Counted from the stretch's first letter, positions 10,345 to 20,833 are shown. The stretch is DNA of 64,000 bases from Mycosarcoma maydis (GCF_000328475.2 NC_026479.1:682001-746000), one strand, 5' to 3'. A program made the numbers and translations. Notes: a model not told the origin generated them from the letters alone.

Positions 10345-12147
10345 ATGCGCAGGACACGGCTCGCAAGAGCAGCTGCTGAATCGGCGGCCGCCAGTGCATC
10401 TTGCACCAGTCTACCACGCAAAGCACGCATAGCGATCATCGGAGCAGGTCCATCTGGGTTCTATGCGGCCTCGCGAATCCTCTCGCGGATCCCGTACTCC
10501 TCGGGCGATGTATTGGCATCACAATCTGTTCACATTGACATCTTTGACCGCCTCCCCGTTCCGCACGGCTTGGTCCGCTATGGAGTTGCACCAGACCATC
10601 CCGACGTCAAGAATGTCGAGCACAAATTTGCTTCGGTCGCCCAGGATCCTAGAATCAGGTTCGCGGGTAACGTCAACGTCGTACATTCCTCGGGCGACGA
10701 GTCGCAGAACATTCCATATCCAGAAGCGGTGCAGGTACCCCTACAAGTGCTATCGAGGTACTACACGCACATCCTCTTTTCGTACGGTGCCTCGACGGGT
10801 CGCAGTCTGCACATACCCGGTTCGGCGCCAGGCGAACTCGCAGGTGTATACACAGCGTTGCAGTTCGTCAACTGGTACAACGGCCATCCTGCATCGCACG
10901 ACCGCGTGCTTCTAGCAGATTCGCGATTCCATGTGGATTTGAGCAACAAGCATCATATGAGTGTCATCGGTGCAGGAAACGTGGCTCTCGATGTTGCTCG
11001 CATAGTGCTTCGCTCTTCAACGCCGTTTCTAGATTCAGCAGAGAGGGTTACGTCGAACAAGGCTCCAGGTTTGGCAGCATTGGAAGAGACGGATGTACCC
11101 GAACCCGTGCTGGCCGAATTGGCGCGGTGCAAAGTGCAACACGTCGATCTGTTCGCCAGACGAGGACCAGCGCAGTTGGCATTTACAAATAAGGAGGTGA
11201 GGGAGATGCTATCGTTACAAGGCATTGCGCTGCAACCGCTGGAGAAAGAGCTGCTCGATTCGGCATTGCACCAGCTCGAACAACTGGCTTCGAAAGCAAC
11301 ATGTGATCCAGCAAGCGCCAACCAGATCGCTTCGGAAGTACGTGTAAAGAAACGTCTGCTGAGCTTGCTCGCCAAGGGCAGCAAGACGAAAGCTGATGTC
11401 GGAGCGGACGTCAAGACGTGGGCGCTCAACGTGTTCCGCTCACCAGCCAAGTTTTCGCCTAAACAAGACGGGAGCAACCAAGTGGCGAGTATCGAATGCA
11501 ACGTGACCTCTTTGCAGAGTGGACAACCGACAAGCCGAAACTTGGACGCGGCTGATCCGCGGAAAGCTGCTTGGGGATCGGGTTCGACGGATGCAGTTTC
11601 GCCTGCAAGCACATGGATGGCGACAGGCCAAACGGTGAGCACTGCCACAGACATGGTGGTGTCGTCAGTAGGATATCAGAGCGAGCCACTCTTCTCGCCC
11701 AGCACCGCCTCGACGCAGCAGTCTTGCAACGCCGTTGTCCAGGAAGGACGATTAGTACAGCTGCCCTTTGACAACGCTCGTCGGATCGTCCCCAACCTGG
11801 GCGGGCGCATCATCGACCCATCAAACCAATCCACTATCCCTGGAGCGTACGTCAGCGGCTGGCTCGCGCATGGCGCACAAGGCGTGATTGCAACCACGAT
11901 GATCGACGCCTATAGCGTCGCAGACATGATCGTCTCTGACCTGCACGCTCCCAGTCGCGTCTCCAAGCACGAAACGCTGGTAGGCGCCGATCTGTTGGAC
12001 ACTTTGCGGAACGAATCATCCAGACCGGTCGTTGGCTTTGACGATTGGCACAAGATCGACCATGAGGAAAAGAGGAGAGGCGCAAAGTTGGGCAAGATCA
12101 GGGAAAAAGTGCTCACCGTTGGCGAAATGCTCGACATCATTAACTGA
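10345..12147 (+). CDS. arh1: NADPH:adrenodoxin (ferredoxin) oxidoreductase, mitochondrial
   Basis: This FAD enzyme passes electrons from NADPH to mitochondrial ferredoxin, for Fe-S cluster and heme A synthesis. The 600-residue product starts with an Arg/Ala/Ser-rich leader suitable for mitochondrial import. The FAD dinucleotide-binding motif (IIGAGPSGFYAA, residues about 31-42) follows, then the family signature HGLVRYGVAPDHPDVKNVEHKF. The NADPH-binding motif VIGAGNVALDVARIVL begins near residue 207, and the C-terminal GWLAHGAQGVIATTMIDAYS block is present. It is longer than the roughly 490-residue family norm, mostly because of Ser/Lys/Ala-rich loops in the second half. No intron is needed. 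The gene converges on the aminotransferase gene. Confidence 0.95.
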   Translation: MRRTRLARAAAESAAASASCTSLPRKARIAIIGAGPSGFYAASRILSRIPYSSGDVLASQSVHIDIFDRLPVPHGLVRYGVAPDHPDVKNVEHKFASVAQDPRIRFAGNVNVVHSSGDESQNIPYPEAVQVPLQVLSRYYTHILFSYGASTGRSLHIPGSAPGELAGVYTALQFVNWYNGHPASHDRVLLADSRFHVDLSNKHHMSVIGAGNVALDVARIVLRSSTPFLDSAERVTSNKAPGLAALEETDVPEPVLAELARCKVQHVDLFARRGPAQLAFTNKEVREMLSLQGIALQPLEKELLDSALHQLEQLASKATCDPASANQIASEVRVKKRLLSLLAKGSKTKADVGADVKTWALNVFRSPAKFSPKQDGSNQVASIECNVTSLQSGQPTSRNLDAADPRKAAWGSGSTDAVSPASTWMATGQTVSTATDMVVSSVGYQSEPLFSPSTASTQQSCNAVVQEGRLVQLPFDNARRIVPNLGGRIIDPSNQSTIPGAYVSGWLAHGAQGVIATTMIDAYSVADMIVSDLHAPSRVSKHETLVGADLLDTLRNESSRPVVGFDDWHKIDHEEKRRGAKLGKIREKVLTVGEMLDIIN

Positions 12148-12223
12148 ATCACGGATCGCTATCTTGACGACATCGTCACACCCACACTCACCCACTCACT
12201 GACGCTTTGACGCGTCTCTTCGC

Positions 12224-12278
12224 AATCGTGATTCGTGATTCAGACGTGCCTCACTCGGTGAAATAGTGAATCGTGAAT
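12224..12278. repeat. Heptamer-family motifs between two convergent genes
   Basis: The stretch AATCGTGATTCGTGATTC and, 30 bases further, GTGAATCGTGAATG lie between two stop codons. This shows that the motif family is not confined to promoters. Confidence 0.75.
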
Positions 12279-12384
12279 GTCACCAAAATAAATCCATTTT
12301 CCAAGACGTTGGCGTGTTGGACGTTGTGAAAAGCGTAAGTCTGCAGTGGGAGGTTTTGGACAGAATGTACGTGGATGCTCTGCT

Positions 12385-13938
12385 TCAGTGACCGAGCTCC
12401 TGGGCAGCAGCCTCGAAAGCCTGCTTGAAGATGGTGCACGCATGGCTCAGTTCGTCTTGGCTAATGTTGAGTGCTGGAATGAAACGCAGGACGTCGAATA
12501 CCGAGGTGCTGAGCAGCAGCATGTTGCGCTTCAGACACTCTGCTACGACCTTGGGAGCGATCTGCTCTGGCTTTCTGGGGTTTGCTGCTGTAGAGTTGTG
12601 GCTATCAGTCTTGGTGACAGGGCTGCCAAATTGAACGCCAATCATAAGACCTCGACCACGAATATCTTCGATCAGGTGGCCGTATTTGGATTCGTGCTGG
12701 AGCGCGCGCAAGAACGAGACGAGCTGCTTGGATCGCTGAGCGACGTTATCGAGCACATGCTCGTCTTTGAAAGCTTTGATCACCGCGGTTGCAGCGGCGC
12801 ACGAGACCGCATTTCCGGCATACGTTCCTCCCATGGAGCCTGGCTTTTGACGAGACATGATTTGGTTGGTGGAAGCGATTCCAGAGAGCGGGAAACCGTT
12901 GGCGATACCCTTGGCAAAAATGAGCACGTCAGGACGAACGCCTGAATCCTCGACGGCGAACATGGTGCCTGTTCGTCCGAAACCAGACTGTACCTCGTCG
13001 CAGATGAGCAAGAGCTCGTTTTCGTCACAGATCTCTCTCAATCCGTGCAGGAACGACGCAGGCGCAGGAACGTAGCCGCCTTCACCAATCACGGGCTCGA
13101 TCAGAATCGCAGCTGTGTCCGAAGCCGCTGTCTGCTGCTGCAGTGTCAAACGCACCTGATGCAGCGACTGACGAACCAGCTCTTCCACATCCGTATCGAC
13201 AGGCAGTCCAAAATGAGAGTAGAACGGAAACGATGTAGCAAACACACCTGGCATCAAAGGTCCGTGACCTTCGCCGTAGATGGTCTTGGACCGAGTCAGC
13301 GCAGCGGTAGCAGCGGTACGGCCATGGTACGATCCTTGCATGACGATCACGTTCTGCTTCTTGGTAGCCGCACGCGCGAGCTTGACAGCCGCTTCCACTG
13401 CTTCTGCGCCTGAGTTCCAGAAAAACACTGTGTCGAGCGAAGCGTGCGGCAAGATGGGAAGCAGATTCTTGATCAGCTCGATCTGTGGTGCTGAAAAGCC
13501 AATGTTGACTTGGGCATGCGTGATCTTTGCGCACTGCTTGACAGCCGCTTCGGTGACTTTGGGGTGACAGTGTCCCAAGTTGCAAACACCGATACCGGAA
13601 GTCATGTCGAGCAGCTTGACACCTTTATCCGTGGTGATCCAGCTACCCTTGCCGTCTTCGAAGACGTGCTTCGAGAGACGACCGATCCCTTTCGTGATGT
13701 GCGTTTCGCCGAAAGCGGCAGCGTCAAAGTCGGCTGCTGGCATCGTGGGACGAAATGCAGATGTTCGAGCAGTGCTTGATGAGATGGTGCGGCACAGCGA
13801 AGCGAAGGAATGCGACGACGTGCAAGGCAAGGCTGAGCAAGAAGAGGAACAGGTGGATAGCTGAGTCGATCGCTTGAACAGCCAAGACTTTATAGGCTGC
13901 GACGAGAGCAGGATCCGCATATTGTGACTGATGTTCAT
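12385..13938 (-). CDS. Class III PLP aminotransferase, 4-aminobutyrate aminotransferase-like, probably mitochondrial
   Basis: Fold type I, class III (omega) aminotransferase; the closest match by eye is the bacterial-type 4-aminobutyrate aminotransferase group, which converts GABA and 2-oxoglutarate to succinate semialdehyde and glutamate. Motifs: WNSGAEAVEAAVKLAR (cofactor phosphate region), GSYHGRTAATAALT, LLICDEVQSGFGRTG (the Asp contacting the PLP ring) and IFAKGIANGFPLSG with the Schiff-base lysine at Lys343. The 517-residue product has a Ser/Arg/Cys-rich N-terminus of about 65 residues before MPAADFDAAAF, which could be a mitochondrial leader; translation could instead begin at that inner Met. 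Substrate is inferred, since ornithine, acetylornithine and other omega-aminotransferases share these motifs. Confidence 0.88.
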   Translation of the reverse strand: MNISHNMRILLSSQPIKSWLFKRSTQLSTCSSSCSALPCTSSHSFASLCRTISSSTARTSAFRPTMPAADFDAAAFGETHITKGIGRLSKHVFEDGKGSWITTDKGVKLLDMTSGIGVCNLGHCHPKVTEAAVKQCAKITHAQVNIGFSAPQIELIKNLLPILPHASLDTVFFWNSGAEAVEAAVKLARAATKKQNVIVMQGSYHGRTAATAALTRSKTIYGEGHGPLMPGVFATSFPFYSHFGLPVDTDVEELVRQSLHQVRLTLQQQTAASDTAAILIEPVIGEGGYVPAPASFLHGLREICDENELLLICDEVQSGFGRTGTMFAVEDSGVRPDVLIFAKGIANGFPLSGIASTNQIMSRQKPGSMGGTYAGNAVSCAAATAVIKAFKDEHVLDNVAQRSKQLVSFLRALQHESKYGHLIEDIRGRGLMIGVQFGSPVTKTDSHNSTAANPRKPEQIAPKVVAECLKRNMLLLSTSVFDVLRFIPALNISQDELSHACTIFKQAFEAAAQELGH

Positions 13939-14835
13939 GTCCTGTCACTTCGACGACGCGCGAATCAAGAGCCACTCGCTGGGTCTGATTGACCGAAGCT
14001 ACGAATGAAACGGCGACTGTGGCTACGACGCCAGAGAAACGTGAATGGGCAGTGAGACGGATGCGACAGTGTGAGAGATTGGGCTGCTTATCAGTGGATG
14101 CAGAAGCTGCCAAGTTTCAACAGTCATGGTTGCCAGTGGTGAATGAGTCAAGCATTCTCTGCATGCTATCATATGACGTGTGGTTCAAGCGTGGAGCAAC
14201 TGCCGGTCGCTTGCTGGCCTATGGGCTCGCCGGGTTACAGAACCTCTGCCGCCCCTGGCGCAACACTCACGACTCACACTCGTGACTCTGAATCACGACT
14301 TGGTGTTTGGTTGGCGCGATTCGGCAAGGCCTGTCAGCTTGCGAACTCGCGGCTCGACAAATTTCCACTCCGCCCGTGCCCGCCCGTGGCCCTTCGTGCT
14401 CGGACCTTGGATCTGTGGCAGCAGCCCAGCTGCCAACCAGCCACCTGCGGTCCTGCAGATATCAGTTCTAGACCAGTCTTGAATTTAGCCGCGTCAGCCG
14501 CGCTACCCTCGTCAGCTCAACTGTCGCCGCTCGACACCAAGATAGCAAATCCTTTGATCCGTCGAGGTTCGTGACTACTCATCTGACGTTGCATCTGTTA
14601 GCATATTTACCACCAACTTGCAAGAAGAATAAAAATTGCATTGGCTCGTCTTGACTTTATGGTTGAAGCAAGAAAAGCTTATCAGAGTGGAACAGGACAA
14701 GACGGAAAGAGACGATCGCTGTGAGATATGGATATGATACATGTAACTTGGTAATGCTCGCTCGGTCATCGGAATCGATCAGAAGCTGTTGTGAAAGTGG
14801 GAAAGAAGAAAGGAGGAGGATGCCAGGTTGCGCGC
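13939..14835. other. Intergenic region (aminotransferase promoter / forkhead gene 3' side)
   Basis: No gene seen. A CACTCACGACTCACACTCGT cluster near 14264-14300 represents the second, ACTCACGACT-like flavour of the dispersed motif. The segment nearest 14836 is probably the forkhead gene's 3' UTR. Confidence 0.5.
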
Positions 14836-17800
14836 TCACTGTCGAGCTTGCGAAAAGGCATGGCCTCCAGTGAAGGCCTGAATGCCACCGGCAGCCTGGA
14901 TGCTGTTCCACGCCTGACGCAGTGGCGAAGTCGTGAGCCCTTCACCAACGCCGCTGAATCCAGGATAGTGGGGGACCACGCTGCCGTGACCAGGCTGTGC
15001 GTGCATCTGAAGATGCTGCGGCATCATCTGTTGGTGCTGATGGTGCTGTTGCAGGCTGGCTTGCATCTCAAACGGGTCGTCCAGGTACCACGACTGCTGC
15101 ATGTTTTGCGGAGCAGCCCCGACCAGACTCATACCCATCATCTGGCCTTGGCTCTGGAAGCCTCGTCGGCCAGGAGACATGCCGCTCGAGAAGCGCAGCG
15201 AGCCAGGTGTACGCCCCGGCGTCAGACCTGATCCCATGCCAAGTCCCGCACCGAAGCCGGCGCCGTTGAAGCTCATCTGGCCCGCATTGCCACCCATAGC
15301 CAGCTGCATCTGCAGGCTTGCACTCGAATTCGGAGAGAGCATGCCCGCTCCGCTGCTCCGCAGAGGTGAGCTTCGGATGGGCGAGTGGGCCAAGGCAGCG
15401 GCAACGCGTGCAGTCGATGTAGGTGATCGAGCTCCACTATCACCCTGTCCCTGTTGTCCCTGTCCGCGCATCGACGACACGGGCGAGCTGATGGACCACA
15501 GTCGCTTCGGAGACGTGACCGACGAATTGTTAGAAGCATGTTCGCCAGTTGAGCCCTTGATCTGTCGGCGCAAAGGCGAACCACACGAAGTGTCGTCCAG
15601 GCCGTTCGAAAAGGCAAATGCGCCGCCCAGAGCCGAGCCACGCATGGCGTAGAGAGAAGGAGAGAAAGCAGGGCCGTAACCAAGCTGGCCGTTGCCTTGA
15701 CCAGCCAGTTTGCGCTTCCTTGCGCTGTGGTTGGCGGTTGCTTGCATCGATGGCGGCGGCATCAGCATCAATGGACTGCTAGGAGGGCTGCTGGCGCTGT
15801 CGACCAAACCGGGAATGGTCTTGCTGTAGTTGCTGCCTGCGATGCTGCCCGTGTAGACCGACGAGCCGACATGAGGACGAATGGGTGTGATCGAATCGAG
15901 TCCGTTGATCGCCATAGCAGCGCCTGCCAACCCATCGCTGTTCTGAAGCTGCGTCTCCAGGAGCGGAAGGCGGTCAGCCGCAGCGCGAGGGCCTAGAACC
16001 TTGACCTTCTTGGTTGACTGCGGTCGACCGCTTTCCTTGTCCGATTCGTCGCCGCTGTCGGCAGCATCGCCCGTCTGCGACTTCTTGCGCTTGGCCTTGT
16101 TGCGTTTCTTGGTGCTGTTGTCCACGCTGTCGCCGCCCTGCGACGAGGTCAAAGTCGTATCGGCGTCGTCCACGCTGAGCGCACTCTGGACGGCATCGAG
16201 AGAGTTCACAGCCTTGCTGTTCGTCTGGCTCTGTTGTTGTTGTTGCTGCTGCTGCTGCCGAGCCTTGGCAGCCTCGAACTTCTGAGGCATGGCGTTGTAT
16301 AGGCCATTCTGGAACCGGTCCTCGTGGCCCCGCTTGATAGCCCACCATCCGCCCTTGCCCGGCATGTTGGCCTCCCGTTCAATCTTGATAAAGCTCTTGT
16401 TGAGACTGAGATTGTGACGGATCGAGTTCTGCCATCCGCGGTCACCCTTTTCGAAGAATGGATAGGTAGAGCTGATCCAGTCGTATACTTCCGACAGCGA
16501 AAGACGCATGTCGGATGACGATTTGATCGCCTGGCCAATGAGGCCAGCGTACGACACCGAGCTTGGCTTGGCCTTGGATTGCCCAAATCCGGGCGGCAAC
16601 AGATAGTAACGCGCAGCTGGCTCCTCGAGCAACGTGCCCGCATCGAGCGCCGCTCTGAGCTCTTCCGAGACCAACTTGACCAGGCGGCTGCCGTCTGGCT
16701 GGTCCCAGCCGATCTCATCGCCATTCTGGACAGACGGAGCGGCTTGGGCCATACGCTCAAAGTCCTGGCAAGGAACATCGACGTCCTTGATCGCACCCAA
16801 GTGCAAGCCAGAGTCCCCAGCAGCTTTGGATTTCTTGCTCTTCTTCGTCGATGAAGGCTGCGATACGCTGTTGGCCGCAGCGCCACTAATGTCAGCATGC
16901 TGCTCGGTGCCCTTAGTAGCAAAGAGGGCGGCAGCCGGCTCGGCATCTTCAGCTCGGCTCATCATGTTGACAGCAATGGTTGGCAGCTCAGAAGATGGCT
17001 GCACGAGCACAGCCGACTCATCAGCGACCGTCTTGGCTGCATTTGCGAGCTGTTTGCTGGGAGAAGGCGGCGAGTCGCTCTGTACGCGGCGTTCCTCTGC
17101 GAGTTTGATTCTCTTCTTGCTGCGATTGCGCGCCGTGGTGAGGCTGGTGTCGTCTTGGGATTCAGCGTGAGGTGCGTCGAAAGCATGACTGACGCCCTTG
17201 CTTGGTTCGGGCAGTGGCTGTTTGGTCTCGACATTAGGTGCCGATACGGTGCGTGGCAAGCTAGAGCCAAAGACGTCGGCGGGACTGATGGTGTCGATCT
17301 TGCGCGAAAGGCCGCGTTTGTGCTTGCTGCTGCTAGTTGCTGAACTCAAAAATTCGCGAATGTTGCCAGACGGTTGACGATCGCGGCGAGCGTCGATGGC
17401 AGAACCTGATTGGGCGCGGACGAGGGCACTACGGGGGCTGGCGAACGGCAGCTTACCGCCGATCATCTGATCACCGTCGATACCGGCTCGAAGGGAAAAA
17501 TTGAAAGCCATGGGTGATGAAGTCGACACGATGAAGCCCTTGTGAGCAGTGTCATCCAGCTGGGCGGCCTCAGCAAGCGACGAGGGAGGCGGGTCGAGTG
17601 CAGTACCACCGGGAACAGAGAACAAAAGACCGCGCTTGGCGTTGAAAGCTGGAGGCTTGCCAAGACTGGCTGTGTCTTCGCTGTTGATTCCAATATCGTC
17701 ATCAACGTCAAAATCGAGATCGCCAATTCGGCTGGCGACACCCGAGACGAGACGTCCTGAGAGCGGAGACATGACCGCCACCCCCTGCGATGAAGAGCGC

Positions 17801-20214
17801 ATGAGTGAAGAGTTGGCTGAAGCCTGCGCGCTCACCTGCCTAGCGTGGAAGAAGCTGGCAACCGAAGGGCTGACACCAATCAGCTCGGGACGATGCTCGT
17901 CGGTTGCCATGAGGAAGTGAGCAGCAGGCGTGACGGACGAGCTGGCTCGTACATTGGAACGATTGGCGTCAGAAGTCTTTCGCAAGGTCGACAGGGGCTC
18001 GGCGTCCCAGGCGGAAAAGGTGATGGGACCAGGGGTCGAGTGAATGTTGCAGAGCGTGTCGAGAGAATCGTAACCGGGCTGACTGGGCGAAATGCCGTGC
18101 ATGGTAAAGTCGTAGTGCTCGCGCGTGGTCATGCGCATGTGCATGTTACCGGGGCTTGCACCGAGGGTGGTCCAGCGCAAAGCGCGAGAGGAGGAGGATT
18201 CGAGAGGGGTAGCACGCACGATGGAATCTGGCGATTTTCGTGTCCTGTTGGCGCCGCTAGGGGTGCTTAGCACGAGGGAAGCGTAGTCCGGATTGGCTGC
18301 CTTGATGGCATCGGCTGCAGCGGCAGCTTTGACGGCCTCGTTGAGCTCGTGTTGTGCGCGGGCGGCGGCATCGACAACGTGCTGAGCGGCGATTTCGGCT
18401 TGTACCTGCTCTTGCAACACCTTTTGGTGGGCTGCTTGCTTTTGCCTGAGCTTCTCGGCCTTGTAGAGGCGCCTTGGGCTGGTCTGCTTGGACATGATCC
18501 TGTCGAGAAAGCTCAGACCGCTCATCTTGATGTCGGAGCTGTCCAAGTGAGCAGGAGCAGCGGTGCCGTTGGAGCTTGTTGAGAGAGCCCTTCGACGAGC
18601 CGCGCCCCAACCGTCGGCAGCCAAGCCGCCGTTGAGGCGGGCAGCGGCAGAGGTGGGCGGCTCGAGGATGGAAAAGCAGATGCCAGAGTCGTCGGGATCG
18701 ACATCGGGGCTGCAGAAGACAGCATCTTGTTCGACAGGCGATTTGAGCAATCGCAGCGTGCCTCGAGGGCTAACCCAGGCGCGACGGCTAAGTTCCTCGA
18801 GCGAGGTGCAGTCACGTACCTCGCCACTGACGCGCGCGACGGGCGAAGCCTCGAACGAGACAGTGCGAACGCGAGATCTGCGACCGGAGAAGCCGCTGGA
18901 AAGAGGGTTGGAGGGAGTGGAAGGGTCCGGGCTTGTAGTAGAATCGCTGCCGTTGAGGTCGAGACCAAGGCCGACGCGAGTGACGGATTTGATGCTGCTG
19001 CAGCTGTTCTTCTTTGCGTGATTTCTGGCTGGAGGAGTTCGAAAGGCGGAACTGGAGCCTGAAGCGGGCGAGGAGTGAGCGACGGTGGAGTTGGGCGTCG
19101 CGAGAAGATCCTTGGCGCAAGTCGAGGCGACATTGGCAGCGGCAATGGCACGCTCACGTTGGCGTCGCTGACGTAGCTTGTGCTTCTTGAGCTTGAGACG
19201 ACGTCGCTCTTCGGCGTTGCCAACCTGGTCGAGGCTGGGGTGGATCTTGGGCGACCCAGGAGAGTCTTCTGGCTCAATGACGGCGGTGAAAAAGGAGAGG
19301 GCCGGACTGCTGGTGTTGCGCGGCCATGCGGAAGCACTTGGACGTGTCAAGAGCGAAGGAGCGGCGATACGAGGCTGGGAGGGGCCGGATGGGGGTTCAA
19401 CTGGCTTTGCAGCATCCGAAGCGGATTCGATGGAGGCTGTGGACGTTGTGGTAGTCGCTGTGCGTTGGGTGCTCGTAGATGCTTTGCGCTCGGTTGGATT
19501 GGAAGAAGATGCAGAAGTGGAAGCGACATCAGGCGTAGCCGTGGCCGAGAAAGGACGACGTTCAGCTTTGAGAAAGGCGGCCACGCCAGCCTTTGTCCTC
19601 TCGTAGTCTTCGCGTGTGAGACGGAGGCCCATTGCCTGCGCTCTGGCGAAAAAGTCTTGGGCATCCTTGGACATTTCGGAGCGTGTTGCGGGAGCGGAAG
19701 AGCCGGACCCGGCTGCGCTGGTAGAGGGAGTTGAGCAGCCGAGTTTTGCTGTCGAAGAAGAAAGGGACGGTGCAAGCTTGTTGGTTGGAGACGAGGTCAA
19801 CGGCAAGCTCGTGTTGGTGGAAGGAGCGGCTGCTGTGAGACAAACACGGTTGACTGTGCGAGCGGGTGGACACGTGGTGAGCGAGGTGGAAGTGGAAGTG
19901 GAAGAAGAGGGTTGGGCATGCTCTTTGGCAACGGGATGCTCCATGCTGACAGGTGTTGCGGAGCGTGAGCCTGTAGGTGTGGGACTGGCATGGATCGCTT
20001 GAAGGGGCGACTGGTCTGCTGGATTGACCATGGCGAACTTGGCGCGTCGACTGCCAGGAGCCGAGCGCGATAAGGTGCTTGGAGCGATGCTGGTGGCACG
20101 AGTTGCAGGCGTAGCAAAGGGAGTGCTGGTGGAAGTAGGCGAGTAGTCCGATGAGGAAGAGGCGGGGGGATAGCCCGGGGAGCCAAACGAGCGCGGTTGC
20201 GATGGTGTGGTCAT
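14836..20214 (-). CDS. Very large forkhead-domain transcription factor
   Basis: Sequence-specific DNA-binding regulator, nuclear. The 1,792-residue product (ATG at 20214, MTTPSQPRSFGSPGYPP) carries one forkhead domain at about residues 1216-1302. It starts SVSYAGLIGQAI, continues LSLSEVYDWISSTYPFFEKG, has recognition helix WQNSIRHNLSLNKSF (Asn1263 in the helix), and ends WWAIKRGHEDRF. A glutamine run (about residues 1318-1328) and basic KKRNKAKRKK and STKKVKV stretches follow. The rest is mostly Ser/Pro/Ala-rich and probably disordered, with a short Lys/Arg/Gln helix around residues 290-310. An FHA domain, present in some fungal forkheads, is not evident. Target genes cannot be inferred. The frame extends 12 codons upstream through a TTG, not an ATG. 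Length is far above typical forkhead factors. Confidence 0.93.
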   Translation of the reverse strand: MTTPSQPRSFGSPGYPPASSSSDYSPTSTSTPFATPATRATSIAPSTLSRSAPGSRRAKFAMVNPADQSPLQAIHASPTPTGSRSATPVSMEHPVAKEHAQPSSSTSTSTSLTTCPPARTVNRVCLTAAAPSTNTSLPLTSSPTNKLAPSLSSSTAKLGCSTPSTSAAGSGSSAPATRSEMSKDAQDFFARAQAMGLRLTREDYERTKAGVAAFLKAERRPFSATATPDVASTSASSSNPTERKASTSTQRTATTTTSTASIESASDAAKPVEPPSGPSQPRIAAPSLLTRPSASAWPRNTSSPALSFFTAVIEPEDSPGSPKIHPSLDQVGNAEERRRLKLKKHKLRQRRQRERAIAAANVASTCAKDLLATPNSTVAHSSPASGSSSAFRTPPARNHAKKNSCSSIKSVTRVGLGLDLNGSDSTTSPDPSTPSNPLSSGFSGRRSRVRTVSFEASPVARVSGEVRDCTSLEELSRRAWVSPRGTLRLLKSPVEQDAVFCSPDVDPDDSGICFSILEPPTSAAARLNGGLAADGWGAARRRALSTSSNGTAAPAHLDSSDIKMSGLSFLDRIMSKQTSPRRLYKAEKLRQKQAAHQKVLQEQVQAEIAAQHVVDAAARAQHELNEAVKAAAAADAIKAANPDYASLVLSTPSGANRTRKSPDSIVRATPLESSSSRALRWTTLGASPGNMHMRMTTREHYDFTMHGISPSQPGYDSLDTLCNIHSTPGPITFSAWDAEPLSTLRKTSDANRSNVRASSSVTPAAHFLMATDEHRPELIGVSPSVASFFHARQVSAQASANSSLMRSSSQGVAVMSPLSGRLVSGVASRIGDLDFDVDDDIGINSEDTASLGKPPAFNAKRGLLFSVPGGTALDPPPSSLAEAAQLDDTAHKGFIVSTSSPMAFNFSLRAGIDGDQMIGGKLPFASPRSALVRAQSGSAIDARRDRQPSGNIREFLSSATSSSKHKRGLSRKIDTISPADVFGSSLPRTVSAPNVETKQPLPEPSKGVSHAFDAPHAESQDDTSLTTARNRSKKRIKLAEERRVQSDSPPSPSKQLANAAKTVADESAVLVQPSSELPTIAVNMMSRAEDAEPAAALFATKGTEQHADISGAAANSVSQPSSTKKSKKSKAAGDSGLHLGAIKDVDVPCQDFERMAQAAPSVQNGDEIGWDQPDGSRLVKLVSEELRAALDAGTLLEEPAARYYLLPPGFGQSKAKPSSVSYAGLIGQAIKSSSDMRLSLSEVYDWISSTYPFFEKGDRGWQNSIRHNLSLNKSFIKIEREANMPGKGGWWAIKRGHEDRFQNGLYNAMPQKFEAAKARQQQQQQQQQSQTNSKAVNSLDAVQSALSVDDADTTLTSSQGGDSVDNSTKKRNKAKRKKSQTGDAADSGDESDKESGRPQSTKKVKVLGPRAAADRLPLLETQLQNSDGLAGAAMAINGLDSITPIRPHVGSSVYTGSIAGSNYSKTIPGLVDSASSPPSSPLMLMPPPSMQATANHSARKRKLAGQGNGQLGYGPAFSPSLYAMRGSALGGAFAFSNGLDDTSCGSPLRRQIKGSTGEHASNNSSVTSPKRLWSISSPVSSMRGQGQQGQGDSGARSPTSTARVAAALAHSPIRSSPLRSSGAGMLSPNSSASLQMQLAMGGNAGQMSFNGAGFGAGLGMGSGLTPGRTPGSLRFSSGMSPGRRGFQSQGQMMGMSLVGAAPQNMQQSWYLDDPFEMQASLQQHHQHQQMMPQHLQMHAQPGHGSVVPHYPGFSGVGEGLTTSPLRQAWNSIQAAGGIQAFTGGHAFSQARQ
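16229..16262 (-). repeat. In-frame CAA/CAG tract (polyglutamine) in the forkhead gene
   Basis: The minus strand reads a run of CAG and CAA codons giving about ten consecutive glutamines just after the forkhead domain. Mixed codons would slow slippage; length is likely variable between strains. Confidence 0.85.
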
Positions 20215-20450
20215 GGTGACAAGCCACGTTGCAAGCGCGACGGGCGTCAACTGGCCGATGTACGTGAAGAGGAGAAGGGGAGGCGGCGATGAGGTGAGGC
20301 TAGCAACGCGTGTATGAATACTACAAGATGAACGCGTAATAGGTTACCAATGTATGCTGTTGATTGACGATGCTACGACGCGTGCCTTTACGAGATTGGA
20401 TGGCGTGTTGCTGGGGGTGGGTGCGATTGCCCCACTGCAAAGATAGACTT

Positions 20451-20474
20451 TGTGTGTGTGTGTGTGTGTGTGTG
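20451..20474. repeat. (TG)12 microsatellite
   Basis: Uninterrupted TG dinucleotides about 240 bases upstream of the forkhead start codon. Confidence 0.95.
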
Positions 20475-20816
20475 CGAAGGCGATGATGATGAACGAAGGA
20501 TGAGAATCAACCAAGTGGATGTGACAGTCGAGATGAAGGAAAGGACGAGCAAGGGTGAAAGTTGGTGGGCACGAGACAGACGAGGAAGACGACGAGTGCA
20601 GTTGAGCAGAGGGCGAAACAGAGACGGAGACAGACTCAGAGACAGCTGCGTTACGATGCAGTCGTCAGTGGAGAGCGACGCGTGAAATTGCGAGGCAGGC
20701 ACGAGGAGAAAACAAAAATTAAAAACAGAAAATAGAGAGATGAAAGGGAACGCGCTCTGCTGGACCAAAAGTTCAGGCGCGCTTGGAAATGGATATAGCT
20801 GGCTAGAATCGACGTG

Positions 20817-20833
20817 ATTCACGATTCACGATT
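20817..20833. repeat. Two-unit ATTCACG repeat
   Basis: Two perfect ATTCACG units plus ATT, in the gap upstream of the forkhead gene. Confidence 0.85.
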
